Below are positions 7,880 to 16,506 of a stretch of DNA of 64,000 nt, piece by piece. The position numbers and the translations under genes were made by a program. The DNA comes from JBOGVZ01 sp050692985. Lineage in GTDB: Bacteria; Actinomycetota; UBA4738; CALAEC01. The notes under the pieces were generated by a model. It did not search any database, was not told the DNA's origin, and saw only the letters and a list, made by a program, of their open reading frames with translations. The stretch covers positions 62,001 through 126,000 of the forward strand of contig JBOGVZ010000047.1 of the NCBI GenBank assembly GCA_050692985.1, read 5' to 3'. Numbering within the stretch: position 1 is the stretch's first letter; each line of letters starts with the position of its first letter.

Positions 7880-8785
7880 TCATCGGATCACCAGTCTGCG
7901 GTACAGCAGCACCACGATGACCAGCACGATGGCCACCAGCACGAACGCCATGGCCGCTGCCTCACCGAGCCGGAAGAACTGGAACCCGGTCCTGTACACC
8001 TGGAGCTGGATGGTCTCCGTGGCGGTCCCCGGCCCGCCCCGAGTGATCGCGAAGACGTACTCGAAGACCTTGAAGGCGTCCAGGGCTCGGATCAGCACGG
8101 CCACGGCGATCACCGGCCGGAGGAGCGGCAGCGTCACTCGCGAGAACGTGAACCACGGCCCGGCCCCGTCGACCTTCGCCGCCTCGAACGGCTCTTCGGG
8201 CAGGCTCTCCAACCCGGCCAGCATCAGCAGCAACATGAAGGGTGTCCACTGCCACACGTCGATCCCCACCATGGACAGCAGGGCCAGGCGGGGCCCGAAG
8301 AAGTCGATGGTCAACCCGAGCTTACCCAGGAGCAGGGGGATGGGCCCGAGCTGCTGGTTCAGGAGGAACCGGAACATGAGGCCGACGGCGATGGGGGTGA
8401 CGAACATCGGCGTCAGGAGAAACGCCCGGGTGAGGTTGCGGACCCACCGCTGACGATGGAGGGCCAGGGCCAGGGCCAGCCCCAGCGCCAGCTCGATCGT
8501 CACGGCGAGGGCCACGAACAGGAACGTGTTCTGGAGCGCGTCCACGTACCCGGAGTTCCCGGGCAGCGACCCGTACTGCTCCACCCCCACGAATCGAGTG
8601 TCCTGTCGGCGCAGGATGTGGAAGTTCGTGAACGACAGCCACAGGCTGTAGCCCAGCGGATAAGCCACCACCAGGCCGAGCAGGCCGATCAGGGGGGCCA
8701 TGAACCCCCAGCGGAGGCGCCTCCGGGAGACGACGGGCGGAACCTCGCGGCCCGCCGCTGCGGGTGCCGCCGTCGCGCTGGCTAT
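7880..8785 (-). CDS. Sugar ABC transporter permease, MalF type, start uncertain (ATA or internal ATG)
   Basis: Six-helix permease with EAA loop 'PEEPFEAAKVDGAGPWFTF...LPLLRPV'. The only in-frame ATG (8701) begins at 'MAPLIGLLGLV', inside what should be the first membrane helix, and has no proper Shine-Dalgarno. Upstream the frame remains open and encodes 'REVPPVVSRRRLRWGF', a typical basic cytoplasmic lead-in. The first codon placed behind a good ribosome site (GGGGAGG at 8796-8802) is ATA at 8785, giving 301 residues, the usual family size. ATA starts are very rare, so a base error is also possible. The given start follows that reading. Confidence 0.75.
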   Translation of the reverse strand: MASATAAPAAAGREVPPVVSRRRLRWGFMAPLIGLLGLVVAYPLGYSLWLSFTNFHILRRQDTRFVGVEQYGSLPGNSGYVDALQNTFLFVALAVTIELALGLALALALHRQRWVRNLTRAFLLTPMFVTPIAVGLMFRFLLNQQLGPIPLLLGKLGLTIDFFGPRLALLSMVGIDVWQWTPFMLLLMLAGLESLPEEPFEAAKVDGAGPWFTFSRVTLPLLRPVIAVAVLIRALDAFKVFEYVFAITRGGPGTATETIQLQVYRTGFQFFRLGEAAAMAFVLVAIVLVIVVLLYRRLVIR

Positions 8786-8808
8786 CTGCCTCGCACCTCC
8801 CCGACGTC

Positions 8809-10110
8809 CTACCCGCCCGGCGGCTGCTCCAGTATCTCCGTCGCCCGCCGTGCCGCCTCGGAGATGGCCTCGTCCACCGACTTCTGCCCGGCCACCGCGG
8901 CGTTCAGCTCCTCGCCCACGGCCTGGATCATCTCCTCGGCATTGGGGCCGGTCGCCAGGGGCTCGGCGTCCTCCAGGATCGCCTGGACCGTCTCGTAGTA
9001 GGCCTGTCCGAAGCCCTGCTCCCAGACCTCCGGGTCCTCCATCACGCTGTTGCGCACCGGGGCGCCGCCCTGGATGACCCGCTCCTTGTCGTTCTCCTTC
9101 GAGGCGATCCACGAGATGAACGCCCACGCGGCATCCTTCGCGGCCGAGTTCTCGGGGATGGACCAGTACCACGCCCCCAGGATGGCCTTCCCCCCGGGTA
9201 CCTCGGCCACCGAGAAGTCACCGGTCAGGTCGCCGGCGGGGCCATCGGGGTCGTTCAGCGTGGGAAGCATCCAGTTGTAGGAGATCATCTCGGCCGCGTT
9301 GCCCCCGGAGACCGCCCGCAGCGACTCGTCGAAGGCCCAGTTCAGTGAGTTCGTCGGCGCCGCCAACTGGTACAGCTCGATGTAGGTCTGGAGGGCGTCC
9401 CGGGCCGCCTGCGAGTCCAGCACGACCTGCCCCTGGTCGTCCTGGATGTCCCCCCCGGCGGCGAACAGGTAGTTCCCCCACTCCTCGAAGATCTTGTAGC
9501 CCTTCTGCGGCTGCATGGCCACCCCGGCCATGCCGCCGCCGGTGAGCTCCTGAGCACCATCCACGAACTCGTCCAGCGTGGAGGGCGGCTCCAGACCGGC
9601 CTCCTCGTAGAGGTCCTGCCGGTAGATCAGGGCCAGGCCGTAGTTGTAGAAGGGGACACCGTAGATCTGGTCCTCGACCGTGGCGATCTCTCGCAGGGGC
9701 TCCGAGTAGTCCTCCCAGTCGAACCCCTCCGTCTGCTCGATCAGGTCATCCAACGGCGTGAGGAAGCCCCCGCTGGCGAAGTCAAACATCCATGGGTTGT
9801 CCACGATGATCATGTCGTAGGTGGGTTCCGACGCCAGGAACGACGACACGATCCGGTCCCGCATCTGGTCGTAGGGCAGCGCCTCGATCTGGATGTCCAC
9901 GTCGGAGAATTCCTCGTTGAACCGAGACAGCATGTCCTGGACGACATCGGTGTCCGGGACCTCCTCCATGATCACCCGCACGGTGCCCGAGACCTCCCCG
10001 GGCTCCTGGGGCACCTGCACGTCCTCCCCGTCGCCTCCGTTGCACGCCGAGGCGACCAGGGCCAGCGCCAGGACCGCAGCCAGCACGCCCGTCCGCTGCC
10101 ACGCTCGCAT
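8809..10110 (-). CDS. Extracellular sugar-binding lipoprotein (ABC family 1 solute-binding protein)
   Basis: Protein of 433 residues with a lipoprotein signal peptide; lipobox 'ALVASAC' puts the lipidated Cys at about 23. The mature part has the COG1653 maltose/glycerol-phosphate-type layout ('FNEEFSDVDIQIEALPYDQMRDRIVSSF', later 'GAWYWSIPENS', 'AWAFISWIAS'). ATG 10110 is chosen because it starts the signal peptide and has GGGAGGCGAG just upstream; an earlier in-frame start adds 11 residues ahead of it. It captures sugar outside the membrane for the two permeases that follow. Gene order binding protein, MalF, MalG, MalK is standard CUT1. Confidence 0.92.
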   Translation of the reverse strand: MRAWQRTGVLAAVLALALVASACNGGDGEDVQVPQEPGEVSGTVRVIMEEVPDTDVVQDMLSRFNEEFSDVDIQIEALPYDQMRDRIVSSFLASEPTYDMIIVDNPWMFDFASGGFLTPLDDLIEQTEGFDWEDYSEPLREIATVEDQIYGVPFYNYGLALIYRQDLYEEAGLEPPSTLDEFVDGAQELTGGGMAGVAMQPQKGYKIFEEWGNYLFAAGGDIQDDQGQVVLDSQAARDALQTYIELYQLAAPTNSLNWAFDESLRAVSGGNAAEMISYNWMLPTLNDPDGPAGDLTGDFSVAEVPGGKAILGAWYWSIPENSAAKDAAWAFISWIASKENDKERVIQGGAPVRNSVMEDPEVWEQGFGQAYYETVQAILEDAEPLATGPNAEEMIQAVGEELNAAVAGQKSVDEAISEAARRATEILEQPPGG

Positions 10111-10168
10111 CGATCTCGCCTCCCTTCTCCAGCGACCGCTCACTTGCCCATGCCGTTCCTTCCGGTCC

Positions 10169-10921
10169 TCAGTCCATGAAGGCCCCGCCGTTCACGGCCA
10201 GGGCCTCTCCGGTGATGTAGTGGGCGTCCGGACCGGCCAGGAAGGCCACCGCCTTGGCCACGTCCTCGGGGGTCTCGAGCCGGCCAAGCGGGCTGTCGTC
10301 GACGTAGAGGCGCCGGACCTCCTCCGGAGTCGCGCCCCGGAGCTCCGCCTCCCACTGGAGCTCTCGTTCCTGCATCGCCGTGGTCACGTAGCCGGGGCAC
10401 ACGCAGTTGACCCGGATGCCATGGGGAGCCAGCTCGTAGGCCATGGCCTGGGTCAGCCCCACCACGGCGAACTTGGAGGCCACGTAGGGGGCAAGGAACG
10501 GTACGGCTCCTCGCTTGCCGGCCATGGATGCGGTGTTCACGATGGCCCCGCCGTTCCCGTTGCGGATCAGCCGTCGGGCCGCCTCTTGCCCGCAGAGAAA
10601 CACCCCCTTAGCGTTGACGCTCAAGTTGAGCTCCCAGTCCTCCTCACTGGTCTCCAGGAACGGGGCCATCGTGGAGACGCCGGCGTTGGACACCCATACC
10701 TCCACAGGCCCAAGGGCTTCCTCCGCCTCGTCCGACGCCCGGCGGATCGAGTCGCCGTTGGTCACGTCGAGTCGGACGGAGAAGGTGTCCAGCTCCTTGG
10801 CCACCCGGGCCGCCGCCTGCTCGTCGATATCGGTGACGGCGACACTGTGGCCACGCTCCGCCAAGGCTCGAGCGATGGCCGCCCCGATCCCCGCTCCTGC
10901 TCCGGTGACCACGGCACTCAT
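10169..10921 (-). CDS. Short-chain dehydrogenase/reductase (SDR)
   Basis: Classical SDR of 250 residues. The NAD(P) motif TGAGAGIG is at 6-13, 'NAG' at 79-81, catalytic Ser132, Tyr146 and Lys150 (YVASK). Asp31 at the end of the second strand ('VAVTDID') favours NAD(H). ATG 10921 overlaps the stop of the upstream kinase gene (ATGA). In a sugar operon with a binding protein importer and an FGGY kinase, oxidation of a polyol or reduction of a ketose is the likely reaction; the substrate is unknown. Confidence 0.9.
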   Translation of the reverse strand: MSAVVTGAGAGIGAAIARALAERGHSVAVTDIDEQAAARVAKELDTFSVRLDVTNGDSIRRASDEAEEALGPVEVWVSNAGVSTMAPFLETSEEDWELNLSVNAKGVFLCGQEAARRLIRNGNGGAIVNTASMAGKRGAVPFLAPYVASKFAVVGLTQAMAYELAPHGIRVNCVCPGYVTTAMQERELQWEAELRGATPEEVRRLYVDDSPLGRLETPEDVAKAVAFLAGPDAHYITGEALAVNGGAFMD

Positions 10922-12366
10922 GTCATGACCTCGCGCATGGCCGGATAGAGGGCCCGGTACGACCGGTACGCTCGCTCGTAGGCGTCATCGCCTCGTGGCT
11001 CCACGACGTCGGCCACCTCCAGGAACCGGTCAATCTCCCTCCAGTCCGAGAAGGCCCCGATCCCCATCCCGGCGGCGAAGGCCGCCCCCACCGCGGAGCC
11101 ACCCCTGGACGCCAGCTTCTCCAGCGGCATCCCGAGGACGTCCGCGGTGACCTGTGTCCACACCCACGAGCGGGCGCCGCCATTGGTGACACGCACGCGC
11201 CTCGGGGGGTGACCGCGCTCGGTGAACACGTCGACATGGTGGCGGAACCCGAAGGCGATGGCCTCCAACACCGCCCGAAACAGGTGCCCGCGGTCGTGGC
11301 CGAGGTGCAGACCGACGAAGGCCCCCCGGGCCTCAGGGTCGTTGATGGGGGTCTTCTCTCCCAGGAAGTACGGCAACGCCACCACGCCGCCCGCGCCTGG
11401 ACCGGCGGCCTCCGCCTCGCGATCCAGCTCCTCCAGGCTGGCGCCAGCGGCGATGTTCCTCTGGAACCAGAGGATGAGGCTGCCACTGGCGGCCATGCAT
11501 CCGTTGGGCATGTATCGGCCGGGCACGAGGTGGAAGTCGAGGTACAGGCGGGGGTCCACCAGGGGGGTGCCGGTGGCCAGCAGGATGTCGCCGGCGCCTC
11601 CCAGCTTCACCAGGAGATCCCCCTCGTCGACGATGCCCGCGGCGAAGGCCGAGGCCACGTGGTCCGCCGAGCCGGCCACCACGGGGGTCCCCGTCGGGAT
11701 CCCGGTCTCGGCGGCCGCCTCGTCCGTGACGTGGCCCACCACCTCATGGGCCCGGCGGACGGGCGGAAGCAGGGCGGCGTCGGCGCCGGCGGCCTCCACG
11801 ATGTCCCGGGCCCACCGGTCGTCGTGCAGGTCGTACAGCCCGCTCTCCAGGGCCCAGTTGGCCTCCACGGTTCGCTCGCCGGTCATCCGGAAGGCCATCA
11901 GGTCGTAGGAACCGACGACGGCCCGGGCCCGGCCCCAGGCTTCCGACTCGTGCTCGGCCAGCCACATCAGCGTGGGCCCCACCGACTGCTGGGTGATCGG
12001 GGAGCCGGTCCTCTCGAGCACCCGGGCCTCCGCCAGTCTCTCCCGGAGCTTGCGGATCTGCTCGATGGCCCGGGCATCGTTCTGCTGGATCGAGCGGCGT
12101 AGGACCTGGCCCGCTTCATCCAGGAGGATCACGCAGGGGACCATGCCGCTGAACCCCACGGCCGCGATCTTTCGCGGCGCCGCCAGCTCGCGGGTGAGCT
12201 CGCGCACGTTCCCCCACCACTCCTCGGTGTCCTCTTCCGCCCATCCCGGGTGTGGGGAGTAGAGCCGCACCGGTCGCTCGGCCTCGCCCACGATGCCGCC
12301 GCCTGGGTCCAGCAGCACCGCCTTCGTGGCCGTGGTGCCCACGTCGACGCCGAGGAGGACCGTCAC
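10918..12366 (-). CDS. FGGY-family carbohydrate kinase (xylulokinase-like)
   Basis: Protein of 482 residues that phosphorylates a sugar or polyol with ATP. N-terminal 'GVDVGTTATKAVLLD' is the phosphate-1 motif; 'GSADHVASAFAAG' and 'VTNGGARSWVWTQVTADVLGMPL' are the C-terminal FGGY signature region. GTG 12366 gives the normal N terminus. It follows the BtpA-like gene by 25 bases and overlaps the SDR gene, so it is expressed with the importer. Xylulose, ribulose or a related pentulose is the usual substrate class, but the sequence alone does not settle it. Confidence 0.9.
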   Translation of the reverse strand: MTVLLGVDVGTTATKAVLLDPGGGIVGEAERPVRLYSPHPGWAEEDTEEWWGNVRELTRELAAPRKIAAVGFSGMVPCVILLDEAGQVLRRSIQQNDARAIEQIRKLRERLAEARVLERTGSPITQQSVGPTLMWLAEHESEAWGRARAVVGSYDLMAFRMTGERTVEANWALESGLYDLHDDRWARDIVEAAGADAALLPPVRRAHEVVGHVTDEAAAETGIPTGTPVVAGSADHVASAFAAGIVDEGDLLVKLGGAGDILLATGTPLVDPRLYLDFHLVPGRYMPNGCMAASGSLILWFQRNIAAGASLEELDREAEAAGPGAGGVVALPYFLGEKTPINDPEARGAFVGLHLGHDRGHLFRAVLEAIAFGFRHHVDVFTERGHPPRRVRVTNGGARSWVWTQVTADVLGMPLEKLASRGGSAVGAAFAAGMGIGAFSDWREIDRFLEVADVVEPRGDDAYERAYRSYRALYPAMREVMT

Positions 12367-12391
12367 CGTCGCGTGACCCTCAGCAGCGCCG

Positions 12392-13192
12392 TCACCGGCC
12401 GGCAGCCTCGACGAAGCGCTTCACGCGGGCGGGATCCACCGGATTCCAGGTGTACCCGTCTCGCTTGAGGTCCGAGCCGACGATGGCCCCGTCGGCCACC
12501 TCCAGGAACGGCGCGATGTTCGTGGACTTGGCCCCCGTGTTCACCAGCACGGGCACGTCTTCGCCGACGGCATCCTTGGCCTCCCGCAAGGCGTCGAGGT
12601 CGGGCTCCGCGCCGGCCATCGGGCCGGACACGAGAATGGCGTCGGCCAGACTCGAGACCACCGCCGACCGGGCCACGTCGCCGACCGTCCGCCGGCCGAT
12701 CGGTGAGGCGAACTCGGGGGTGACGTTCATCAACACCGCGACGTGGTCGGCATCGAGGCGGCGTCGCTCCCGGAACAAGCCTGCCGTGTCCGTGTTCCAC
12801 AGACCCATGTCCGACTCGTACACGCCGGTGGCGACCTCACGCATGAAACTGGCCCCCGTGGCCACCGCGACCGCCAGGGCGGCCGGGGCGTCCCACAAGA
12901 AGTCCACGCCGAACGGCCGGTCCTCCGGCGCCAGCTCCGTCACCACCCGTGTGAGGGCCGCCACCCCCTCGTACCCGGCGTTCAGCGAATAGGGCCGGTC
13001 GCCCTCGTTGCAGAACATGATGGCGTCGAAGCCGGCATCGAGCAGGATGTCCCGGTCCTGCCGGGTGTGCAGGATGACCCGCGACATCCCGCCGGTGGCG
13101 TCGAACAGCGGCGTGCCGGGGAGCGGAGGGAGATGGGCCATGGCGATGAGCGCCTTGTCCTCAGGGAACAGCTTGCGGAATCGCTGCATCAC
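12392..13192 (-). CDS. BtpA/SgcQ-family TIM-barrel protein
   Basis: Protein of 266 residues matching BtpA/SgcQ: 'MAHLPPLPGTPLFDATGGM' at the start, 'FCNEGDRPYSL', 'NTGAKSTNIAPFLEVADGAIVGS' and a final 'DPARVKRFV'. BtpA was first linked to photosystem I stability in cyanobacteria, but SgcQ-type members occur in sugar operons of non-photosynthetic bacteria and probably act on a phosphorylated sugar. The start is GTG 13192 or ATG 13189, both overlapping the deoR stop. Here it lies between the regulator and the sugar kinase, which fits an aldolase- or isomerase-like role; none is proven. Confidence 0.85.
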   Translation of the reverse strand: MMQRFRKLFPEDKALIAMAHLPPLPGTPLFDATGGMSRVILHTRQDRDILLDAGFDAIMFCNEGDRPYSLNAGYEGVAALTRVVTELAPEDRPFGVDFLWDAPAALAVAVATGASFMREVATGVYESDMGLWNTDTAGLFRERRRLDADHVAVLMNVTPEFASPIGRRTVGDVARSAVVSSLADAILVSGPMAGAEPDLDALREAKDAVGEDVPVLVNTGAKSTNIAPFLEVADGAIVGSDLKRDGYTWNPVDPARVKRFVEAAGR

Positions 13193-13950
13193 GCCGGCAC
13201 CACCTCCACATCGGCGGCCCGAACGGGAGCGAGGTCGTCAGGACCGGACTGGTCATCCGTCACGAGAACGTCGATCCCCTCCAGCGGGCAGACCCGGGCG
13301 AAGGCAACCTTGCCCAGCTTCGAGGCGTCCGCGACCACGACGCACCGCCGCACGCTGGCCAGGGCCGTGCGCTTGACCCGCGCGTCATCGAGGTTGAACT
13401 CGGTGAGTCCCGCATCGGCGTCGATGCCGCCCACACCCATGAGGAAGGTGTCGAAGCGGAGGTCACGGAAGGCCTGCTCGGCCAGGTCACCGACGAGGGA
13501 CAGCTCTCCCGGACGGACCACCCCGCCGGTCACCATCAGCCGGATGCCCGGCTCGTCGGCCAGGAGCTGTGCGGCCCGGAAGCTGGGCGTGAGGACCGTG
13601 ATGTTGCGCCGCCCCCGAAGTGCCCGAGCCACCTCCAGCGTTGTGGTTCCCACGTCCAGGATGACGGTTTCCCCCTCGGAGAGGAGTCCGGCCGCGGCTC
13701 GCCCGATCCGCTCTTTGGCCTCCGCGTTCCGGCTGGCTCGGCTCACGAAGGGAGGCTCGTAGCTGGTGGATACGGCGCTGATGGCACCGCCGTGTACGCG
13801 CTTCAGCACCCCGTCTCGCTCCAGGGCCTCGAGGTCCCTCCGGACCGTCATCTCGGAGACCTCGGCGAGGGCGCTGACCTCCGCAACCCCCACCCTCCCG
13901 TTCGAATCCAGCAGCTCGAGAACCAGATGACGGCGCGTTCGCACATCCAC
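13189..13950 (-). CDS. DeoR-family transcriptional repressor, first gene of the sugar operon
   Basis: Protein of 253 residues. The winged helix-turn-helix lies at about 8-60 ('VAEVSALAEVSEMTVRRDLEALERDGVLKRVHGGA') and the DeoRC sugar-phosphate sensor domain follows ('ILDVGTTTLEVARAL', 'LVGDLAEQAF', 'GVGGIDADAGLTEFN'). GTG 13950 or GTG 13944 starts the gene; the first is 8 bases after a TACGTT -10 box and would be leaderless. A perfect inverted repeat spans promoter and start codons, which predicts autorepression released by a sugar phosphate made in this pathway. The gene heads the operon that runs left to the ATPase gene. Confidence 0.92.
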   Translation of the reverse strand: MDVRTRRHLVLELLDSNGRVGVAEVSALAEVSEMTVRRDLEALERDGVLKRVHGGAISAVSTSYEPPFVSRASRNAEAKERIGRAAAGLLSEGETVILDVGTTTLEVARALRGRRNITVLTPSFRAAQLLADEPGIRLMVTGGVVRPGELSLVGDLAEQAFRDLRFDTFLMGVGGIDADAGLTEFNLDDARVKRTALASVRRCVVVADASKLGKVAFARVCPLEGIDVLVTDDQSGPDDLAPVRAADVEVVPA

Positions 13951-13962
13951 TATGTGCGAACG
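13936..13962. promoter_or_regulatory. Probable DeoR operator: perfect 11-bp inverted repeat
   Basis: CGTTCGCACAT and its exact reverse complement ATGTGCGAACG are separated by 5 bases. The repeat covers part of the deoR -10 box, the expected transcription start and both candidate GTG start codons. DeoR-family repressors bind inverted repeats of this kind near their own promoters; repressor identity is inferred from position. Confidence 0.75.
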
Positions 13963-13987
13963 TACACCCCTGCTGTTCGGTCCGCAA
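13959..13987 (-). promoter_or_regulatory. Promoter of the deoR-led sugar operon
   Basis: On the minus strand TTGCGG (13987-13982), a 17-base spacer and TACGTT (13964-13959) form a sigma-70-type promoter. The GTG start follows after 8 bases, which implies a leaderless mRNA. The -10 box overlaps the inverted repeat. Confidence 0.65.
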
Positions 13988-14027
13988 GGCTCCGACCCAC
14001 GGCCCCGCCACGTCCGTGGCCGCTTAC

Positions 14028-15341
14028 CTACCAGCCGGCGAAGGGGGCGACGGCCTCGTCCGGGACCTTCCCGGCCTCCACGTCGCCGAGGGCCCGGTCC
14101 AGGACCTCGAGGCCCTGGTTCATCTCCCCCTCCGAGAGGTTCAGGGGCGGCGTCAGCTCGAGGACGTTCGACCGGAGCCCCACGTAGAACAGGACCACGC
14201 CGAGCTCGAAGGCCCGGTACACCACCTTCGCCGTCTCCGGGGATGCGGCCTCCCTGGTCTCCCGGTTCCGCACCAGGTCCACCCCGATCGCCAGCCCCCG
14301 CCCGCGGACGTCGCCGATCAGCGCGTGGTCGGTAGCCAGCTTCCGCAGGCCTTCCATGAACGCGGCTCCGACCTCTCGGGCCCGGCCCGGAAGGTCGTCG
14401 CCCGTGATGGCGGTCACCACCGCCCGGCCGGCGCTGGCGGACACGGGGTTCCCCGCGGTCGTCTGCATGGCGAAGGCGGGGGCCACGTCGAGGACCACTG
14501 CCGGGCCCACGACCGCCGACAGTGGCAGGCCGCCCCCCAGCCCCTTCCCCAACGTGACCACATCGGGGGCGATGCCCTCCGCCTCGAAGGCGTGGAGCCA
14601 ACCGGTGCGCCCCAGTCCCACCTTGACCTCGTCGCACAGGAGCAGGATCCCGTGGCGGCGGCACCGCTCCTCCAGGCCGCGAAGGAAGCCCGGTGGCGGC
14701 ACGATCATCCCCCCGTCCGACTGGATTGGCTCCAGGAGGACCGCCGCTACCTCCTCCGGCGGGCAGATGGTGGCGAACAGGTAGTCGACGTAGTCCAGGA
14801 CCGCCGCGCCCACGTCGCCCTCGAACACCGGCCGGTAGGGGTCCGGGTACGGCACCAGCACCAGGCCGGGGTGGGTCGGGCTGTGTGCCTGGGCGGTGTG
14901 TCCCGAGACGGCCATCGACCCCGCCGTCCCCCCGTGGTAGGCGCCGACGAACGACAGGAGCCGGCTCCGTCCCGTGGCGGCCTGGATGGACCGCACCGCG
15001 GTCTCGTTGGCGTCGGAGCCGGAATGGCCAAGCCACACCAGCCGCTCCCCCTCGCCGGGGACCAGCGCCAAGAGCTCCTCGGCCAGGGCCACGGCCGGCT
15101 CGTTCACCGACGACAGGATGCTGGCGGCGGCCATGGTCCGGGTCGCCCCGGTCACCGCGTCGACTACCGCAGGATGCCCGTACCCGAGGCTCGCCGCTCC
15201 CCACGACGCCGACAGGTCGAGCAGCCGCCGGCCGTCCTCCCCGATCAGGTAGGAGCCCTCCCCGCCGGTCACCGCGAGCGGGAAGAACCGCAGCTTCTCC
15301 ACCCCGGCGATGGCCGCTCCGTCCCGCTCGTACAGGCCCAT
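14028..15341 (-). CDS. Class III PLP-dependent aminotransferase
   Basis: Fold-type I PLP enzyme of 437 residues. 'GHSGSDANETAVR' binds phosphate, 'CDEVKVGLGRTG' holds the Asp contacting the pyridine ring, and the Schiff-base lysine is in 'VTLGKGLGGGLP' (about K266). Family members (4-aminobutyrate, 5-aminovalerate, ornithine or diamine transaminases) move omega-amino groups to 2-oxoglutarate or pyruvate. ATG 15341 overlaps the stop of the amidohydrolase gene (TGATG), so the two act together, probably deacylation then transamination. It is 77 bases upstream of the deoR promoter region. Substrate not assigned. Confidence 0.9.
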   Translation of the reverse strand: MGLYERDGAAIAGVEKLRFFPLAVTGGEGSYLIGEDGRRLLDLSASWGAASLGYGHPAVVDAVTGATRTMAAASILSSVNEPAVALAEELLALVPGEGERLVWLGHSGSDANETAVRSIQAATGRSRLLSFVGAYHGGTAGSMAVSGHTAQAHSPTHPGLVLVPYPDPYRPVFEGDVGAAVLDYVDYLFATICPPEEVAAVLLEPIQSDGGMIVPPPGFLRGLEERCRRHGILLLCDEVKVGLGRTGWLHAFEAEGIAPDVVTLGKGLGGGLPLSAVVGPAVVLDVAPAFAMQTTAGNPVSASAGRAVVTAITGDDLPGRAREVGAAFMEGLRKLATDHALIGDVRGRGLAIGVDLVRNRETREAASPETAKVVYRAFELGVVLFYVGLRSNVLELTPPLNLSEGEMNQGLEVLDRALGDVEAGKVPDEAVAPFAGW

Positions 15342-16427
15342 CAGTCCTCAATCCCTCCGGCCAGCGCCGCCACCGCCCCCGAGTACGCCGCCGCCTGGGC
15401 ACGGGCCACGGCCGCCACGGCCTCGTCCGGGGGGAGGAACTCCGGGTGGTGCAGGGGATGGGTCCGCTCGCCCCGCCGGTCCCCCACCCCGACGAACAGC
15501 ATCAGCGTCGTGGCCACCCGGCCGTAGTACCCGAAGTCGTCGGAGCCGCAGGACCGCATCGTGGGGCCCACGTCGAAGCCCACCTCGGCCAGCATCCTCC
15601 GAGCTGACCGCGCCAGCGCCGCGTCATTGACCACCGACGGCTCGCCCTCCGTGATCTCCACCCGCGCCGTGCACCCGTGGGCCCGGGCGGTGTGGTCCAC
15701 CACCTCCTCCACCGCGGCCACCAGGCGCTTGCGGTCTTCCGGGTCGAGCACCCGGAAGGTCCCCTCGCCCTCGGCCGATCCCGGGATCACGTTCGGGGCC
15801 GCCCCCGCCCGCACCGAGGTCACGCTGAACACCGTGTGCCCCATGGGGTCCGACCGGCGGCTGACCACCTGCTGGAGGGCGACGACCGTCTGGGCCAGGG
15901 CCAGCACCGGGTCGCGGATCCGGTGGGGATAGGCCGCGTGCCCCCCAGTCCCCTCCACCACGATCCGGAAGTTGTCGGCCGAGGCGTTCACCGCCCCGGC
16001 GTCGGCCGTGACCGCGCCCAAACGGACATCTGGATGGACGTGGGCGGCCACCACCGCCGCCGCGCCCGCCTCCTCCAGGGCTCCCTCCTCCACCACCCCG
16101 GCGGCCCCGGACGGATAGTTCTCCTCACTCGGCTGGAACAGGCCCATCAGGGGAACGGGTAGGTCGGCCCGCCGGGCCGCTCGGACCACGGCCACCAGCG
16201 CGGCCATGTGGACGTCGTGGCCGCAGGCGTGCATCCGCCCACCGGTGGCGGCGAACGGCGCTCCGCTCTCCTCCTCGATGGGCAGCCCGTCCAGCTCCGC
16301 CCGAACGACCACCCCGCCCGGGCCCCGGTCGGCCGGCACCAGCAGGCCCGTGCCCGCCACCCGGCGCCCCTCCCGGGAACCCAGGGCCTCGGCCACCGTC
16401 TCCAAGGTCCGGTGTTCCTGGCCCAGG
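15341..16427 (-). pseudogene. M20-family amidohydrolase/carboxypeptidase, 5' end replaced at a breakpoint
   Basis: Metal-dependent amidohydrolase (IAA-amino acid hydrolase/aminoacylase type) of about 360 retained residues. Metal ligands are visible in 'HACGHDVHM', 'QPSEEN' and a late His; the dimerisation domain follows. Coding similarity begins only at '..EHRTLETVAEAL'; the preceding family segment with R..LH.HPE and any start codon are missing. Instead the opposite strand becomes coding for an ArsA tail at about 16425. The 3' end is intact and overlaps the aminotransferase start. Either a genomic rearrangement or a contig mis-join removed roughly the first 25 residues. Confidence 0.75.
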
Positions 16428-16504
16428 TGCCAGAGATGGAACGTGACGTCACCGGCCTCCAGATGATCGAGCGGGTGGCCGACCGGCTGTTCGAGGGAGG
16501 GTAG
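16424..16504 (+). pseudogene. C-terminal remnant of an ArsA-type ATPase (first of a pair)
   Basis: About 26 codons, 'QVPEMERDVTGLQMIERVADRL...', ending two bases before the next ATG. The pattern VPxxxxDVxGLxxLxxxAxxLF is the usual last helix of ArsA-like ATPases, and in actinobacteria two such genes lie head to tail. Everything upstream of about 16425 reads as the M20 gene on the other strand, so only the tail survives. The call is based on this short tail plus the complete N terminus of a second ArsA that follows. Confidence 0.55.
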
Positions 16505-16506
16505 GG

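Noticed and set aside
13900..13925. GTTCGAATCC, like a tRNA T-loop
   Set aside because: It lies inside the deoR coding sequence and no acceptor or anticodon stems can be drawn around it.
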